This document shows positions 6,686 through 15,674 of a stretch of 56,299 nt of DNA, piece by piece. Source of the stretch: JAFGHJ01 sp964606065 (lineage in GTDB: Bacteria; Hydrothermota; UBA3072); contig CAZSEX010000007.1 of NCBI GenBank assembly GCA_964606065.1, positions 1 to 56,299 of the forward strand, read 5' to 3'. The translations under genes and the position numbers were made by a program. The notes below the pieces were generated by a model. The model worked only from the letters and a program-made list of their open reading frames with translations, searched no databases and was not told the DNA's origin. Position 1 is the stretch's first letter. Every line of letters starts with the position of its first letter.

Positions 6686-7993
6686 ATGAGAATTTGTGTT
6701 ATAGGAACTGGTTACGTTGGTCTGGTCGTTGGAACAGGTCTTTCCGAAACCGGAAATAAAGTAATTTGTGTTGATAAGAATGAAACCAAGATAGAAAAGT
6801 TGAAGGAGAATGTAATACCAATTTATGAACCGGGTTTGGAAGAAATTGTTCGGAGAAACCGAAAAGAAAAGCGTCTCAGTTTTACCACCTCGGTGAGAGA
6901 TGCTGTTTCGCGTTCGGAAATTGTCTACATTGCTGTGGGTACTCCCGAAAAAGAGGATGGAACAGTTGATTTATCTTATGTTTATACGGTGGCGGATGAA
7001 ATCGGAGAGGCTATGGGAACCGAATATAAGATTATAGTTAATAAGAGCACCGTTCCTGTGGGGACGGCCAGAGAAGTTAGAAAAATAATAAAAAATAAAA
7101 CTAAAAGCGAATTCGACGTTATTTCAAACCCGGAATTTTTAAAAGAAGGATCTGCCGTTCAGGATTTTATGAAGCCGGACCGGATTATAATAGGAGCCGA
7201 TAATTTTGGGGCAGCGGAGAAAATAAAAGACCTTTATGAACCTTTTGTCAGAACTGGTAACCCGGTTCTTATTATGAAGATTGAAAGCGCGGAGATGATA
7301 AAGTATGCGAGTAACACAATGCTTGCTTGCAGAATATCTTTTATGAACGAGATAGCGAATCTATGCGATAAAGTCGGCGCGGATATTGAAGAAGTAAGGA
7401 TCGGTATGGGGAAGGACCCGAGAATCGGTTCTAAATTTCTCTTTCCCGGAATCGGATACGGAGGTTCATGTTTTCCAAAAGATGTTAAAGGACTAATTCA
7501 TAAAGGGAAGGAATATGGTCTTCCAATGAAAATCTGTGAAAGTGTGGATGTGGTGAACGAAAACCAGAAAAAGATAATCTTTAGAAAAATAAAAGAAAGA
7601 TTCGGCGAACTGAAAGGAAGGAAAATGGCTGTTTGGGGTCTTTCGTTTAAACCTCAAACCGACGATATGAGAGAAGCTCCTTCTATTATTACAATAAACC
7701 TGCTTCTTTCTGAAGGCGTAAATATAAATGCTTATGATCCGAAAGCTATAGAGAACGCAAGGGATATTTTTGGAGACAAAATAAAATATAGTTATAGGCC
7801 TTATGATTGTCTTAAAGGAGCTGAAGCGTTGGTGGTTCTTACGGAGTGGAACGAATTCAGAAATCCGGATTTTGAGAAGATTGAAACTCTAATGGGTAAA
7901 AAGATAATTTTCGACGGTAGGAATATTTACGATCCGGAGAAAACCGAAGAAATGGGATTTGAGTATTATTGTGTAGGGAGGACTAAGTTTTAG
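6686..7993 (+). CDS. ugd: UDP-glucose 6-dehydrogenase (UDP-sugar/GDP-mannose dehydrogenase family)
   Basis: A 435-residue enzyme that oxidises a nucleotide sugar to the uronic acid using two NAD+. Visible: the Rossmann motif GTGYVGL (7-13), NPEFLKEG (148-155), Lys206 and Asn210 of the central domain, and the catalytic Cys262 in GGSCFPKD, followed by the C-terminal UDP-binding domain. UDP-glucose is the most likely substrate by overall similarity, but related UDP-ManNAc or GDP-mannose dehydrogenases share these motifs. ATG at 6686 follows AGGGAGGA. The last 11 bases overlap the 3' end of the convergent chain-length/kinase gene, which also serves polysaccharide export. Confidence 0.88.
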   Translation: MRICVIGTGYVGLVVGTGLSETGNKVICVDKNETKIEKLKENVIPIYEPGLEEIVRRNRKEKRLSFTTSVRDAVSRSEIVYIAVGTPEKEDGTVDLSYVYTVADEIGEAMGTEYKIIVNKSTVPVGTAREVRKIIKNKTKSEFDVISNPEFLKEGSAVQDFMKPDRIIIGADNFGAAEKIKDLYEPFVRTGNPVLIMKIESAEMIKYASNTMLACRISFMNEIANLCDKVGADIEEVRIGMGKDPRIGSKFLFPGIGYGGSCFPKDVKGLIHKGKEYGLPMKICESVDVVNENQKKIIFRKIKERFGELKGRKMAVWGLSFKPQTDDMREAPSIITINLLLSEGVNINAYDPKAIENARDIFGDKIKYSYRPYDCLKGAEALVVLTEWNEFRNPDFEKIETLMGKKIIFDGRNIYDPEKTEEMGFEYYCVGRTKF

Positions 7994-10118
7994 TTTTACT
8001 CTTGTCCTTATAATAATATCCGTAATAATATCCATAGTAACCGTATTCTTTATGGATATCGACTTTATTAAGTATATATCCGAGTGCTTTAATCGAAAGC
8101 TGCTTTAGAAGCTCGGAAGTTTGGGCGATGAGGTGGCGATTGGTTTTTCCGTACGCAGCCACAAGCAGCGTTTCTTCAACTTCAACCGCCAATATTCTAC
8201 TGTCACTTACAGTCATTAAAGGAGGGGAATCAAGAAGAACTATATCGTATTCTTTTTCCCATCTGTTTAAAAGTTCTTTCATTCTATCGGAATCGAGTAA
8301 TTCCGATGGATTAGGAGGCAATACGCCCGAGGGAATAACTTTTAACCCATCTATAGAAAGAGGTCGAAATTCTTTTTCTTCATTTATGAGTAACTCGGTT
8401 AGACCTTTTTTTCTCTTTATCTTCAGATATTTTTCTATTGCCGGTCGTCGGAGATCCGTGTCGACGAGAAGAACTTTTTTGCCGGAGGACACGAAAGAAA
8501 GAGCGAGATTTATAGCTACCATCGATTTTCCCGAACCGGTGTCCGGTCCAGTTATCAAAATAGAAGAAGGGAAGCCTTCAGCTCTCGACAGCTTTATGTT
8601 GGCACGCAAACTCCTGAAAGCTTCTGCGATGTGACTCCTGGATTCCTCTTCCGTCAACACAAAAAGATTTCCCCTGTTTTTGCTTTTTTTGTCATTTTCG
8701 ACGACAGGAATTCTCCCGAGGATTGGTAGACCCGAAATTCTGGTTATTTCAAATTCGTCTCTTACTGCGGAATCCACATAATCCACGACAAATCCGCTTC
8801 CGATGGCAATTAAAACACCAAGAATAAAGAACAGTACACTTTTTTTAACTCTGGATATGGTATTAGGCTTTTTTGGTAATCGGGCGGTTTCAAGAATAGA
8901 AATACCACCGCTTTCCTGAACTTCCGTGATCTGAGCCTGTTCTCTTTTTTCAAGGAGCATCAGATAAATTTTCTTATTTGCTTCTTTTTCTCTTTCCAGT
9001 CTGGCGAGTTCCAGTTCTCTTTTTGGTATTTTGTTAAGTTTGTCTTTGTAATATCTTAAAGCCTCTTCCAACGCTTCTATTCGGCTTCTGGCAACCGCCT
9101 GGTCTATGGTTAAGTTGACCGATTGCTGCATAAAATCTTCCATTTGAACAAGAGGATCAAGAGTTCCTTCTTTTTGCAAAAGTTCTTTTGCCACTGTGCT
9201 CATTTTTCCCTTCAGGGATTGAATGGAATGGTTTATTTTCAATATTTTTTGATCTTCAGGAGAATAACCCTGAATCAAAAGATTCGCTTTTTCATTTTCC
9301 AGAGTGGTAAGCTGTCTCTTTAAATCTACCAGAACGTTATAGGAGGTCTGTGAAGCTTCTGTAAGTAAAGTTTTCTGTTGTTCATTCAGTCTGGTTTTTA
9401 CTGCGTTAAGTTTCTTTCCCAGAACTTCTGCCTCGATGGAAGCGGTTTTTAGCTCTTTTTCTATATTTGACATCTGTCTTATGAATTCTTCTATCTCCGA
9501 CGAGATTCCCAGAGTACCGTATTTTTCCTTAAAATCCTTTAATTTCTCCTCAGCTTCTTCTAAATCTTTCTGAACTTTTTCGGTTTGCTCGGCTATAAAA
9601 GAATAGGTGGAATGAGCGTCTTCCTTTTTTATTTCAATGTCGAAATTTCTGTAAGTTTCTGCCAGTCTATTCGCAAATAATTGACTAATATAGGGATTAG
9701 CCTCGGTGGCTTTAATTTCTATTATACGCGATTCACCTTTCACGCTAACTTCTATTTTTCCGTTTTCTATAGCGTTTTTTATTCGATAAAAAGCTTCCTG
9801 TTTACTGCTGATTTCCATCTTTTTAAGTTCTTCATCGGTAAAACTGTTTGCCGTTTTTTCGAGGACAGGGTAACTTTTAATCAGAAAAATATGATTGGTT
9901 AGTTCTTCTTCGGTAGGAGATTTATAGTAAGTACTTGTAAAGATGGATTCGACTCTTTTAACGAGAATCTTAGATGTGGACGTGTAATTGGGAGGAGCGT
10001 AGAAGAAGTATAGAAAGGAAAGAATAAGGCAAACGGATATAACTCCGATAACGATCCCCCGTCTTCTTCTAATTATCCTCAAATAATCTTTTATATCGAT
10101 TTCATATTCTTTATTCAT
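7983..10118 (-). CDS. Wzz chain-length determinant fused to a BY-type tyrosine kinase (Wzc-like)
   Basis: A 711-residue inner-membrane protein controlling exopolysaccharide assembly. Order: Wzz domain with TM1 (about 21-40), long periplasmic coiled coil (about 165-400), TM2 (about 427-446), then the cytoplasmic BY-kinase with Walker A GPDTGSGKS (524-532), Walker A' LLVDTDLRRP (near 550), Walker B VLLDSPP (near 627) and a C-terminal cluster of nine tyrosines (692-703) for autophosphorylation. The start is placed at ATG 10118, which overlaps the pyrE stop as ATGA. A 17-codon upstream extension is open but would lie inside pyrE. It is last in the lpd-pyr operon. Confidence 0.9.
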   Translation of the reverse strand: MNKEYEIDIKDYLRIIRRRRGIVIGVISVCLILSFLYFFYAPPNYTSTSKILVKRVESIFTSTYYKSPTEEELTNHIFLIKSYPVLEKTANSFTDEELKKMEISSKQEAFYRIKNAIENGKIEVSVKGESRIIEIKATEANPYISQLFANRLAETYRNFDIEIKKEDAHSTYSFIAEQTEKVQKDLEEAEEKLKDFKEKYGTLGISSEIEEFIRQMSNIEKELKTASIEAEVLGKKLNAVKTRLNEQQKTLLTEASQTSYNVLVDLKRQLTTLENEKANLLIQGYSPEDQKILKINHSIQSLKGKMSTVAKELLQKEGTLDPLVQMEDFMQQSVNLTIDQAVARSRIEALEEALRYYKDKLNKIPKRELELARLEREKEANKKIYLMLLEKREQAQITEVQESGGISILETARLPKKPNTISRVKKSVLFFILGVLIAIGSGFVVDYVDSAVRDEFEITRISGLPILGRIPVVENDKKSKNRGNLFVLTEEESRSHIAEAFRSLRANIKLSRAEGFPSSILITGPDTGSGKSMVAINLALSFVSSGKKVLLVDTDLRRPAIEKYLKIKRKKGLTELLINEEKEFRPLSIDGLKVIPSGVLPPNPSELLDSDRMKELLNRWEKEYDIVLLDSPPLMTVSDSRILAVEVEETLLVAAYGKTNRHLIAQTSELLKQLSIKALGYILNKVDIHKEYGYYGYYYGYYYKDKSKTKT

Positions 10119-10663
10119 CTGTTTCCGCCTCTTCTGATTAAAGGTATTTTTTCTTTGCAAAGGGGACATTCTTCCGGTTGGTAGTTTTCGATTGGATATT
10201 TGAAAACCGATTTTATCGGTAAATCGATCTCAATATTCCCGGTTGAGCGGTCTATCATTACAACTACAGCCAGAATTTTTCCTTTATAAATCGCGGCGAT
10301 TGTTTCTTTAATCGAACTGCCAGTGGTTAAAATATCATCCACTATTACTATTTTATCCGTCTGTTTTATCGCGAATTCTCTTTTCAGTGCTCTCCCTTTT
10401 TCAGTCCTTTCAGCAAAAGCGCTTTTTTTCCCCGAGATTCTTGCCAGCTCGAAAGCGATAATAGCTCCTCCCAGAGTGGGACCGACAAACCAATCGGTTT
10501 CCGGACTTAAGTCTTTCATTTTATCAAAAAACGGTTTCATTAATACCGGGTTCTCCAATATACGCATTTTTTCGATATACTTGTTTGAATGTAATCCTGA
10601 AGTCAGTAAAAAGTGCCCTTCGATTAAAACATTCGCTTTCTCAAGTAATTTCTTGTAATCCAT
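10115..10663 (-). CDS. pyrE: Orotate phosphoribosyltransferase
   Basis: A 182-residue enzyme joining orotate and PRPP to make OMP in UMP synthesis. The PRPP-binding motif is VIVDDILTTGSS (106-117), and the catalytic loop region with AERTEKGRALKR lies at 84-95. The C-terminus carries CPLC (Cys166, Cys169), as in the Thermus/archaeal-like PyrE subgroup. The start overlaps the end of pyrF by 23 bases and its stop overlaps the kinase start by four, so translation is coupled on both sides. Its ribosome binding site is weak, consistent with coupling. Confidence 0.93.
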   Translation of the reverse strand: MDYKKLLEKANVLIEGHFLLTSGLHSNKYIEKMRILENPVLMKPFFDKMKDLSPETDWFVGPTLGGAIIAFELARISGKKSAFAERTEKGRALKREFAIKQTDKIVIVDDILTTGSSIKETIAAIYKGKILAVVVMIDRSTGNIEIDLPIKSVFKYPIENYQPEECPLCKEKIPLIRRGGNR

Positions 10664-11369
10664 TTTTGATTTCCATAATTATGTTTTCCGCTGCCCTGCG
10701 CATGTTTTCAGATTTTATAATAGGACGACCCACAACTAAATAATCCGAACCGTTTATAATTGCATCAAAAGGAGTGGAAAATCTTTTTTGATCGTCTTTT
10801 TCTGTTCCTCTTAGTCTTATCCCCGGTGTTGCCACGATGAAATCTTTGCCACACCGCTCTTTTATTGAGGAAACCTCTTCAGCCGAGGCTACAACTCCTC
10901 CCAATCCAGCGCTTTTCGCGATAGAAGCCAAATCCAGAACTTCCTCATTCAAAGACTTTTCTATGCCCAGAATATCCTTTAAAAAAGCCTCATCGAGACT
11001 TGTTAAGATTGTAACTCCCAGTATAATAGGTTTTTCCGCTCCCTGATTCCATACTGCTTTTTGAGCGGTTTCCATCATTTCAAAGCCTCCAAGAGTATGC
11101 AGGGTTAAGATATCTGCACCCATAGCAATGGCCGCGTTAACTGCTCCTGAGACCGTATTCGGTATATCGTGTAATTTTAAATCGAGAAAAACTCTTTTTT
11201 CTTTCTTTTTTAGAATTTCCACAATTCCGGGTCCACTTCGAGTAAACAATTCTAATCCCACCTTGTAAAAACTCACAACCTCTCCAAGGGTTTCAACTAT
11301 CTCTAAGCTTTCCTCAATCGAAGAAACATCTAAAGATACTATTAAAAAATCTCTGGTTTCTTTTTTCAT
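10641..11369 (-). CDS. pyrF: Orotidine 5'-phosphate decarboxylase
   Basis: A 242-residue TIM-barrel enzyme that decarboxylates OMP to UMP. The active-site triad Asp63-Lys65-Asp68 lies in FLDLKLHDIPNTV. The phosphate-binding loops appear as VATPGIRL and VVGRPI near the end. The gene abuts pyrD with no spacer (TAAATG), so it relies on translational coupling; no clear Shine-Dalgarno is seen. The length is normal for the short bacterial (type 1) group. Confidence 0.94.
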   Translation of the reverse strand: MKKETRDFLIVSLDVSSIEESLEIVETLGEVVSFYKVGLELFTRSGPGIVEILKKKEKRVFLDLKLHDIPNTVSGAVNAAIAMGADILTLHTLGGFEMMETAQKAVWNQGAEKPIILGVTILTSLDEAFLKDILGIEKSLNEEVLDLASIAKSAGLGGVVASAEEVSSIKERCGKDFIVATPGIRLRGTEKDDQKRFSTPFDAIINGSDYLVVGRPIIKSENMRRAAENIIMEIKNGLQEIT

Positions 11370-12248
11370 TTATATATCTTTTAATCTTTTATAATCTTTT
11401 TTTTTCAACCAACATACCAAATTATCCAGAATTTCAGTTGGTGCAAGGGGGTTATTGAAAATGATACTGCCTAATTGGACAGCTGATGCGCCAGCTATGA
11501 GGTATTCAATGACATCTTTATAATCCGCAATGCCTCCCGATCCTATTATTGGTATATCAACGGCATTTTTAATTTTATATACGTTGTAAAGAGCAAGGGG
11601 TTTTATGGCTGGTCCGCTCAATCCGCCTTTGACTCTTTTAAAAAGAGGTTTTTTCTTCTCGACATCTATAACGAGTCCGGGAAAAGAGTTGGAAACGGTG
11701 ACCGCGGTTGCTCCACCTTCTCTGGCAGCCTGAGCGGTTTCTTCTATATTTTCGGAAGAAGGAGTAAGTTTAACGATAACCGGTAATTCTGTCTCTCCGC
11801 ATACTGCTTTAGTTGTTAAGAAAACCATTTTAGGATCCCTCCCAAAATTTTCTCCTCCTTTGCCTATGTTAGGACAACTTATGTTTATTTCAAGTCCCGC
11901 TACTCCCTTGATTTCAGATGATATTACTTTGAATTCTTCAATCGATTCTCCAAAAATATTAACAAAAATTGGAGTTTCTAATTTTTTTAATTCGGGTAAA
12001 ATTTCACTTTTAAAAAATGTGAGCCCTTTGTTCTCAAGACCTATAGAATTAATAATCCCGCAGGGAGTCTCTGCGATTCTGGGAGGAGGATTCCCTTCTT
12101 TTGGTTTTAGTGAAACTCCTTTACATATAACTCCTCCTAATCTTTTGAAGTCGATTATTTTTGTGTATGGCAAGTCCCATACTCCTGAAGCAAGGAGAAG
12201 AGGATTTTTTAGCTCAAGAGAGTTGATTTTTACAGATAGATCAATCAA
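11370..12248 (-). CDS. pyrD: Dihydroorotate dehydrogenase catalytic subunit, class 1B
   Basis: A 292-residue FMN enzyme oxidising dihydroorotate to orotate. The family marker is INISCPNIGKGG with the catalytic Cys125. FMN-binding glycine loops appear near the C-terminus (IIGSGGI, AVQLGS). It pairs with PyrK, encoded directly upstream, to pass electrons to NAD+. The start is an unusual TTG at 12248, overlapping the pyrK stop (TTGATTGA) with GAGGT six bases upstream; no nearby in-frame ATG fits the conserved N-terminus (residues 10-22 match the family), so TTG is preferred. Confidence 0.93.
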   Translation of the reverse strand: MIDLSVKINSLELKNPLLLASGVWDLPYTKIIDFKRLGGVICKGVSLKPKEGNPPPRIAETPCGIINSIGLENKGLTFFKSEILPELKKLETPIFVNIFGESIEEFKVISSEIKGVAGLEINISCPNIGKGGENFGRDPKMVFLTTKAVCGETELPVIVKLTPSSENIEETAQAAREGGATAVTVSNSFPGLVIDVEKKKPLFKRVKGGLSGPAIKPLALYNVYKIKNAVDIPIIGSGGIADYKDVIEYLIAGASAVQLGSIIFNNPLAPTEILDNLVCWLKKKDYKRLKDI

Positions 12249-12978
12249 GTTTTACCTCTTTTAACGGGAATACAGGTCCTTCCATGCATGCGAACTTATA
12301 ACCTTTAACAGTTTTTACCGCGCAGGATTTACATCCTCCCAAACCACATCCCATTCTTTTTTCCATATACACGTATGTTTTATCTATTTGTTCTTTGTTT
12401 AGTGTTTTTTTAATTTCTTTAATCATTTCTATTTTACCGCAAATAAAAATTTGTTTACCGTTTAATTCTTCCCTGTACTTTTTCACAATGTCGGTGACAA
12501 GACCTCCTTTTTCTTCGTAAGTAGTTCTCACCTTAAATCCCTTTTGTCTGAATTCCCGGGTAAGGACCAGGTCATTTTTATTCTTAGCTCCATAAAACAA
12601 TAAACCTTCTTTCATCCAGTTTGCTTGATAGTATACCGGAGCGATACCTATTCCTCCCGCTATAAGAACTCCTTTTTCCGGGGGACAAAAGGTTCTGCCC
12701 AAGGGACCGAGAATCTTAAGTTTATCTCCTTTTTTAATTTTAGACAGAAGCTCTGTTCCCCTTCCTTTTACCTGCAGAAGTATAGAAAACCCTTTTTTGT
12801 CTACTTCCAGAAAGGAAAATGGTCTCAGAAGATAAGGGTCAAGTGTGCGTAATCCTACCATTATGAAATTTCCGCATTTCGCGTAATCATGCATTTGTCC
12901 GTCTTTTAGTGTGATTTTGCGATAGGGCCCGAGTTTTTTATTCTTTTGGACAGTTAGTATCCTGAATATCGGGTTCAT
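12241..12978 (-). CDS. pyrK: Dihydroorotate dehydrogenase electron-transfer subunit
   Basis: A 245-residue FAD and [2Fe-2S] protein that links PyrD to NAD+. The N-terminal FAD-binding beta-barrel includes RPFSFLEV, the NAD domain has GGIGIAP, and the C-terminal cluster ligands appear in GCGLGGCKSC with a fourth Cys in FACMEGPVF. ATG at 12978 has AAAGGAAC upstream and overlaps the 3' end of the TPR lipoprotein gene by 41 bases. The presence of PyrK confirms that PyrD is class 1B. Confidence 0.93.
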   Translation of the reverse strand: MNPIFRILTVQKNKKLGPYRKITLKDGQMHDYAKCGNFIMVGLRTLDPYLLRPFSFLEVDKKGFSILLQVKGRGTELLSKIKKGDKLKILGPLGRTFCPPEKGVLIAGGIGIAPVYYQANWMKEGLLFYGAKNKNDLVLTREFRQKGFKVRTTYEEKGGLVTDIVKKYREELNGKQIFICGKIEMIKEIKKTLNKEQIDKTYVYMEKRMGCGLGGCKSCAVKTVKGYKFACMEGPVFPLKEVKLD

Positions 12979-14215
12979 AAAGTTCCTTTGCTTTTTCTGC
13001 GTATTTTGTGTTTGGGTATTTTTCCGCTAAGATAGACAAAAGTTCGCGCACTTCAGCGAGAGAATTTGAATCCTCTTTTAGTTCTATATTCAAAAGTGTG
13101 AAAATCGCCTTCGGAGCATACTGGCTTTGGGGAAATTGCTCAGGTATCTTTCTGTACCATTCGACGCCTTCCTCCTTCTCTTTCAAATCCCAATAATAAA
13201 TTTCCCCTAATCTGAAAAATATATAGGCGGAATCTTTTTCTTCTCCGTCTTTTGTTTTTTCAGAAAAAGTTTTAAGCAATGAGATATTTTCAAGTATTTC
13301 TTTTTTCGCACGTGCTTTCTCACTTAATTCTCCGAAATTTCCCGACGATTCTGTTTTTTTGTATAATTCAAGAGCTGTGGTAGTGTCGCCCTGTATTTCT
13401 TTTATTTCTCCTAAATGAAATTTGGCGGCGATTTCCAGACTGTCGCTCTTTTTGCTTACTGATTCTAAAGATTTTATTGCTTCGTCGAAGTTTTCTAATT
13501 TCATCAATATTTTTCCCTTGAGCAGTGAAAGTGAATCACTTTCCACTCCTCTATCAATTATAGAGAGAGCCTCAGATAGGCTATCCATTTCTGCGTATAG
13601 TTCCGCCAGACTGTATATGAGTTTTCCGGAAGCTTTTTGCTTGCTTTCTTTCAACGAGTTTTTATACATTTGCAATGCGATTTCGTTTTTACCGGTTAGT
13701 CTGTTAGCGTTGCCAATTAAATAGTAGGCTTCTGCCGAATTAGCGCTGTATTTTTTTACGAATTTTTGCCCTTCATCGATAACCTTTTGAGGGTTCTGAC
13801 GTAAGAGATGTAATTCTAATTTTGTCTTAAATACTTCCATTATCACTTCAGGATCATCCGAATAGGATGCTCGTTCAAGGAAGATAAGCGCTTCATCCAG
13901 ATCTCTCTTTTCCAGAGATATTTTCCCGAGAAAGAGATAACTTTCGTCTCTAAAAGGAGAATTTGGGAACAAGTCGACAATCCTCCTGAAATTTTTTTTT
14001 GCCTCATCGAAGTTTTTTAAATAGTAATAATTCTTTCCCATGAGGAAAATTGCATCATCCACATATGCTGATTTCGGATATTTTTTAAGTATTTTTTCGC
14101 ATTTTTCTATGCTTCTGTTATAATTTTCTTCTTCGTGATATTTTTTTGCGTTATAGAATGTATTGTAATATATGCAGCCGGGGAGAAGTAAAATGAGAAA
14201 AAATAATCTTTTCAT
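12938..14215 (-). CDS. TPR-repeat lipoprotein, BamD/YbgF-like
   Basis: A 425-residue lipoprotein with a short signal peptide and the lipobox LPGC (Cys14). The mature protein is nearly all tetratricopeptide repeats: several units with the typical Y..A.F....P.S...D.A...GK spacing, the first at about 25-110 resembling BamD (YNRSIEKCEKILKKYPKSA), and another pair near the C-terminus. BamD-like lipoproteins act in outer-membrane protein assembly, but this one is longer and could be any TPR scaffold. It overlaps rng (ATGA) upstream and pyrK downstream. Confidence 0.78.
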   Translation of the reverse strand: MKRLFFLILLLPGCIYYNTFYNAKKYHEEENYNRSIEKCEKILKKYPKSAYVDDAIFLMGKNYYYLKNFDEAKKNFRRIVDLFPNSPFRDESYLFLGKISLEKRDLDEALIFLERASYSDDPEVIMEVFKTKLELHLLRQNPQKVIDEGQKFVKKYSANSAEAYYLIGNANRLTGKNEIALQMYKNSLKESKQKASGKLIYSLAELYAEMDSLSEALSIIDRGVESDSLSLLKGKILMKLENFDEAIKSLESVSKKSDSLEIAAKFHLGEIKEIQGDTTTALELYKKTESSGNFGELSEKARAKKEILENISLLKTFSEKTKDGEEKDSAYIFFRLGEIYYWDLKEKEEGVEWYRKIPEQFPQSQYAPKAIFTLLNIELKEDSNSLAEVRELLSILAEKYPNTKYAEKAKELYEPDIQDTNCPKE

Positions 14216-15672
14216 ATTTCTTCTTTTACAATATTGTCATTGTTATAAGTAATAACTTCTACCAGTTCGATAGGTTTGCTCTCCTCGTGGACAATTTCTA
14301 TATGCATCTTATTTTTTACGCAGGAATACTCGAGCGTATTTTTTCCTTCCGTTTCAAAATAATTTGCTACTCGTGGATTGGCTATAATACGTACTTTTGA
14401 ATTCAATAACAATTTACCTTTCTTTTCGAGCCACGTGGTAAATCGCGAAAGCAAATAAGGAGCACTAAGTAAGTAACCTTTTCCTCTGCAATAAGGACAG
14501 GGTTCTACAAATCTCTTTGCTATATTTTTTCGAGCTCTTTCTCTGGTCATTTCGAGAAGCCCATTGGGAGAAAGTTTAGGCACGATTTTGTATCTTGCTT
14601 TGCTTCTTCTTAGTTGCTTTTTGAATAAATTTAAAAGTGCCTGCTGATTTTTCTTTTTTTGCATATCTATGAAGTCGATTATAATGATACCGCCTATATC
14701 TCTCAGGTTTAACTGTCTTGCTATTTCTCTCGCGCTTTCACAGTTTGTTTTAAATATCATTTCTTCCGTTGTTTCTTTTCCTCGGTAAGAGCCGGTATTC
14801 ACGTCGAACACTGTAAGGGCTTCTGTTTCATCTATTACAATATGTCCTCCACTTTTAAGGTATATTTTTCTTCGGAATATTGAACGTAGTTCCTGTTCGA
14901 GCCGATAGTGGTTAAATAGGGGTATGTGATTTTTGTATAACCTGACCTTTTTTATGAGAGATGATTTTTTTCTATGTAAATATTCTTTTATCTTATTGAA
15001 CGCTTCTTCCGAATCTATGATGAACTCGTAAACCGAATCGTCGAGCAGGTCCCTGGTTATTCTTATTGGTAAATCGTCATCAGTCCAGAGAACAAATGGC
15101 GCTTCGACTGTTTTACTCTTCGCTTCAATTCTTTTCCATGTTTTTTTAAGTTCCATTAGGTCGGATCTCATAACGTCGATGTCTTCGCCTGAGGAAGCGG
15201 TTCTGACTATAATACCCATACCGTCTGTATACAGTTCTTTCGCTATTTTTTTTAATTTTTGCCTGTTCTTTTCTTTTTTTATTTTTCTTGAAACTCCAAA
15301 AGCTTCTTTAAAAGGCATAAGGACAAGATATCTTCCCGGAATCGCTATAAAAGTCGTTAGTCTCGCCCCTTTTGTTCCGTAGGATTCTTTCTTTACCTGG
15401 ACCAAAAATTCTAAACCCTCTTCTCCATTCTTTCTACGAGGTAAAGAAAGATAAAAATCGTTTAAGGGAAGAAACCCTGCTGACTGGGTTCCTATGTCGA
15501 CAAAGACCGCGTTTAATTCTTTTCTAATAGCAATTAATTTACCTTTTATGATTGTACCGGGAGAAAAAGAAGACTCTCCTCTTTCTATATAGAATTCAAC
15601 CAATTCGCCGTTTTCGCGTACTGCGACTCTTACATCGTCTCGTCTTATATTAAGAAATATCTGTTTTTTCAT
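14212..15672 (-). CDS. rng: Ribonuclease G/E family endoribonuclease
   Basis: A 486-residue single-strand endoribonuclease for rRNA maturation and mRNA decay. Visible: the N-terminal S1-like domain (about 36-115; VFVDIGTQSAGFLP), the catalytic Mg2+ aspartates Asp290 (TVFDVNTGSY) and Asp333 (IIIIDFIDM), and the zinc-link CPYCRGKGY near residue 395. The length matches RNase G, and the long C-terminal scaffold of RNase E is missing. The start is two bases after the lpd stop with no good ribosome site, pointing to translational coupling. A Rng-plus-pyrimidine linkage is unusual. Confidence 0.92.
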   Translation of the reverse strand: MKKQIFLNIRRDDVRVAVRENGELVEFYIERGESSFSPGTIIKGKLIAIRKELNAVFVDIGTQSAGFLPLNDFYLSLPRRKNGEEGLEFLVQVKKESYGTKGARLTTFIAIPGRYLVLMPFKEAFGVSRKIKKEKNRQKLKKIAKELYTDGMGIIVRTASSGEDIDVMRSDLMELKKTWKRIEAKSKTVEAPFVLWTDDDLPIRITRDLLDDSVYEFIIDSEEAFNKIKEYLHRKKSSLIKKVRLYKNHIPLFNHYRLEQELRSIFRRKIYLKSGGHIVIDETEALTVFDVNTGSYRGKETTEEMIFKTNCESAREIARQLNLRDIGGIIIIDFIDMQKKKNQQALLNLFKKQLRRSKARYKIVPKLSPNGLLEMTRERARKNIAKRFVEPCPYCRGKGYLLSAPYLLSRFTTWLEKKGKLLLNSKVRIIANPRVANYFETEGKNTLEYSCVKNKMHIEIVHEESKPIELVEVITYNNDNIVKEEI

Positions 15673-15674
15673 TT

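Noticed and set aside
8128..8634. Long open frames antisense to the kinase and to other large genes
   Set aside because: They are shadows of real genes with Ser/Phe/Leu-biased composition and no ribosome sites.
10119..10169. A 17-codon N-terminal extension of the Wzz/BY-kinase inside pyrE
   Set aside because: No ribosome site, and the ATGA overlap at 10115-10118 gives the expected Wzz N-terminus just before TM1.
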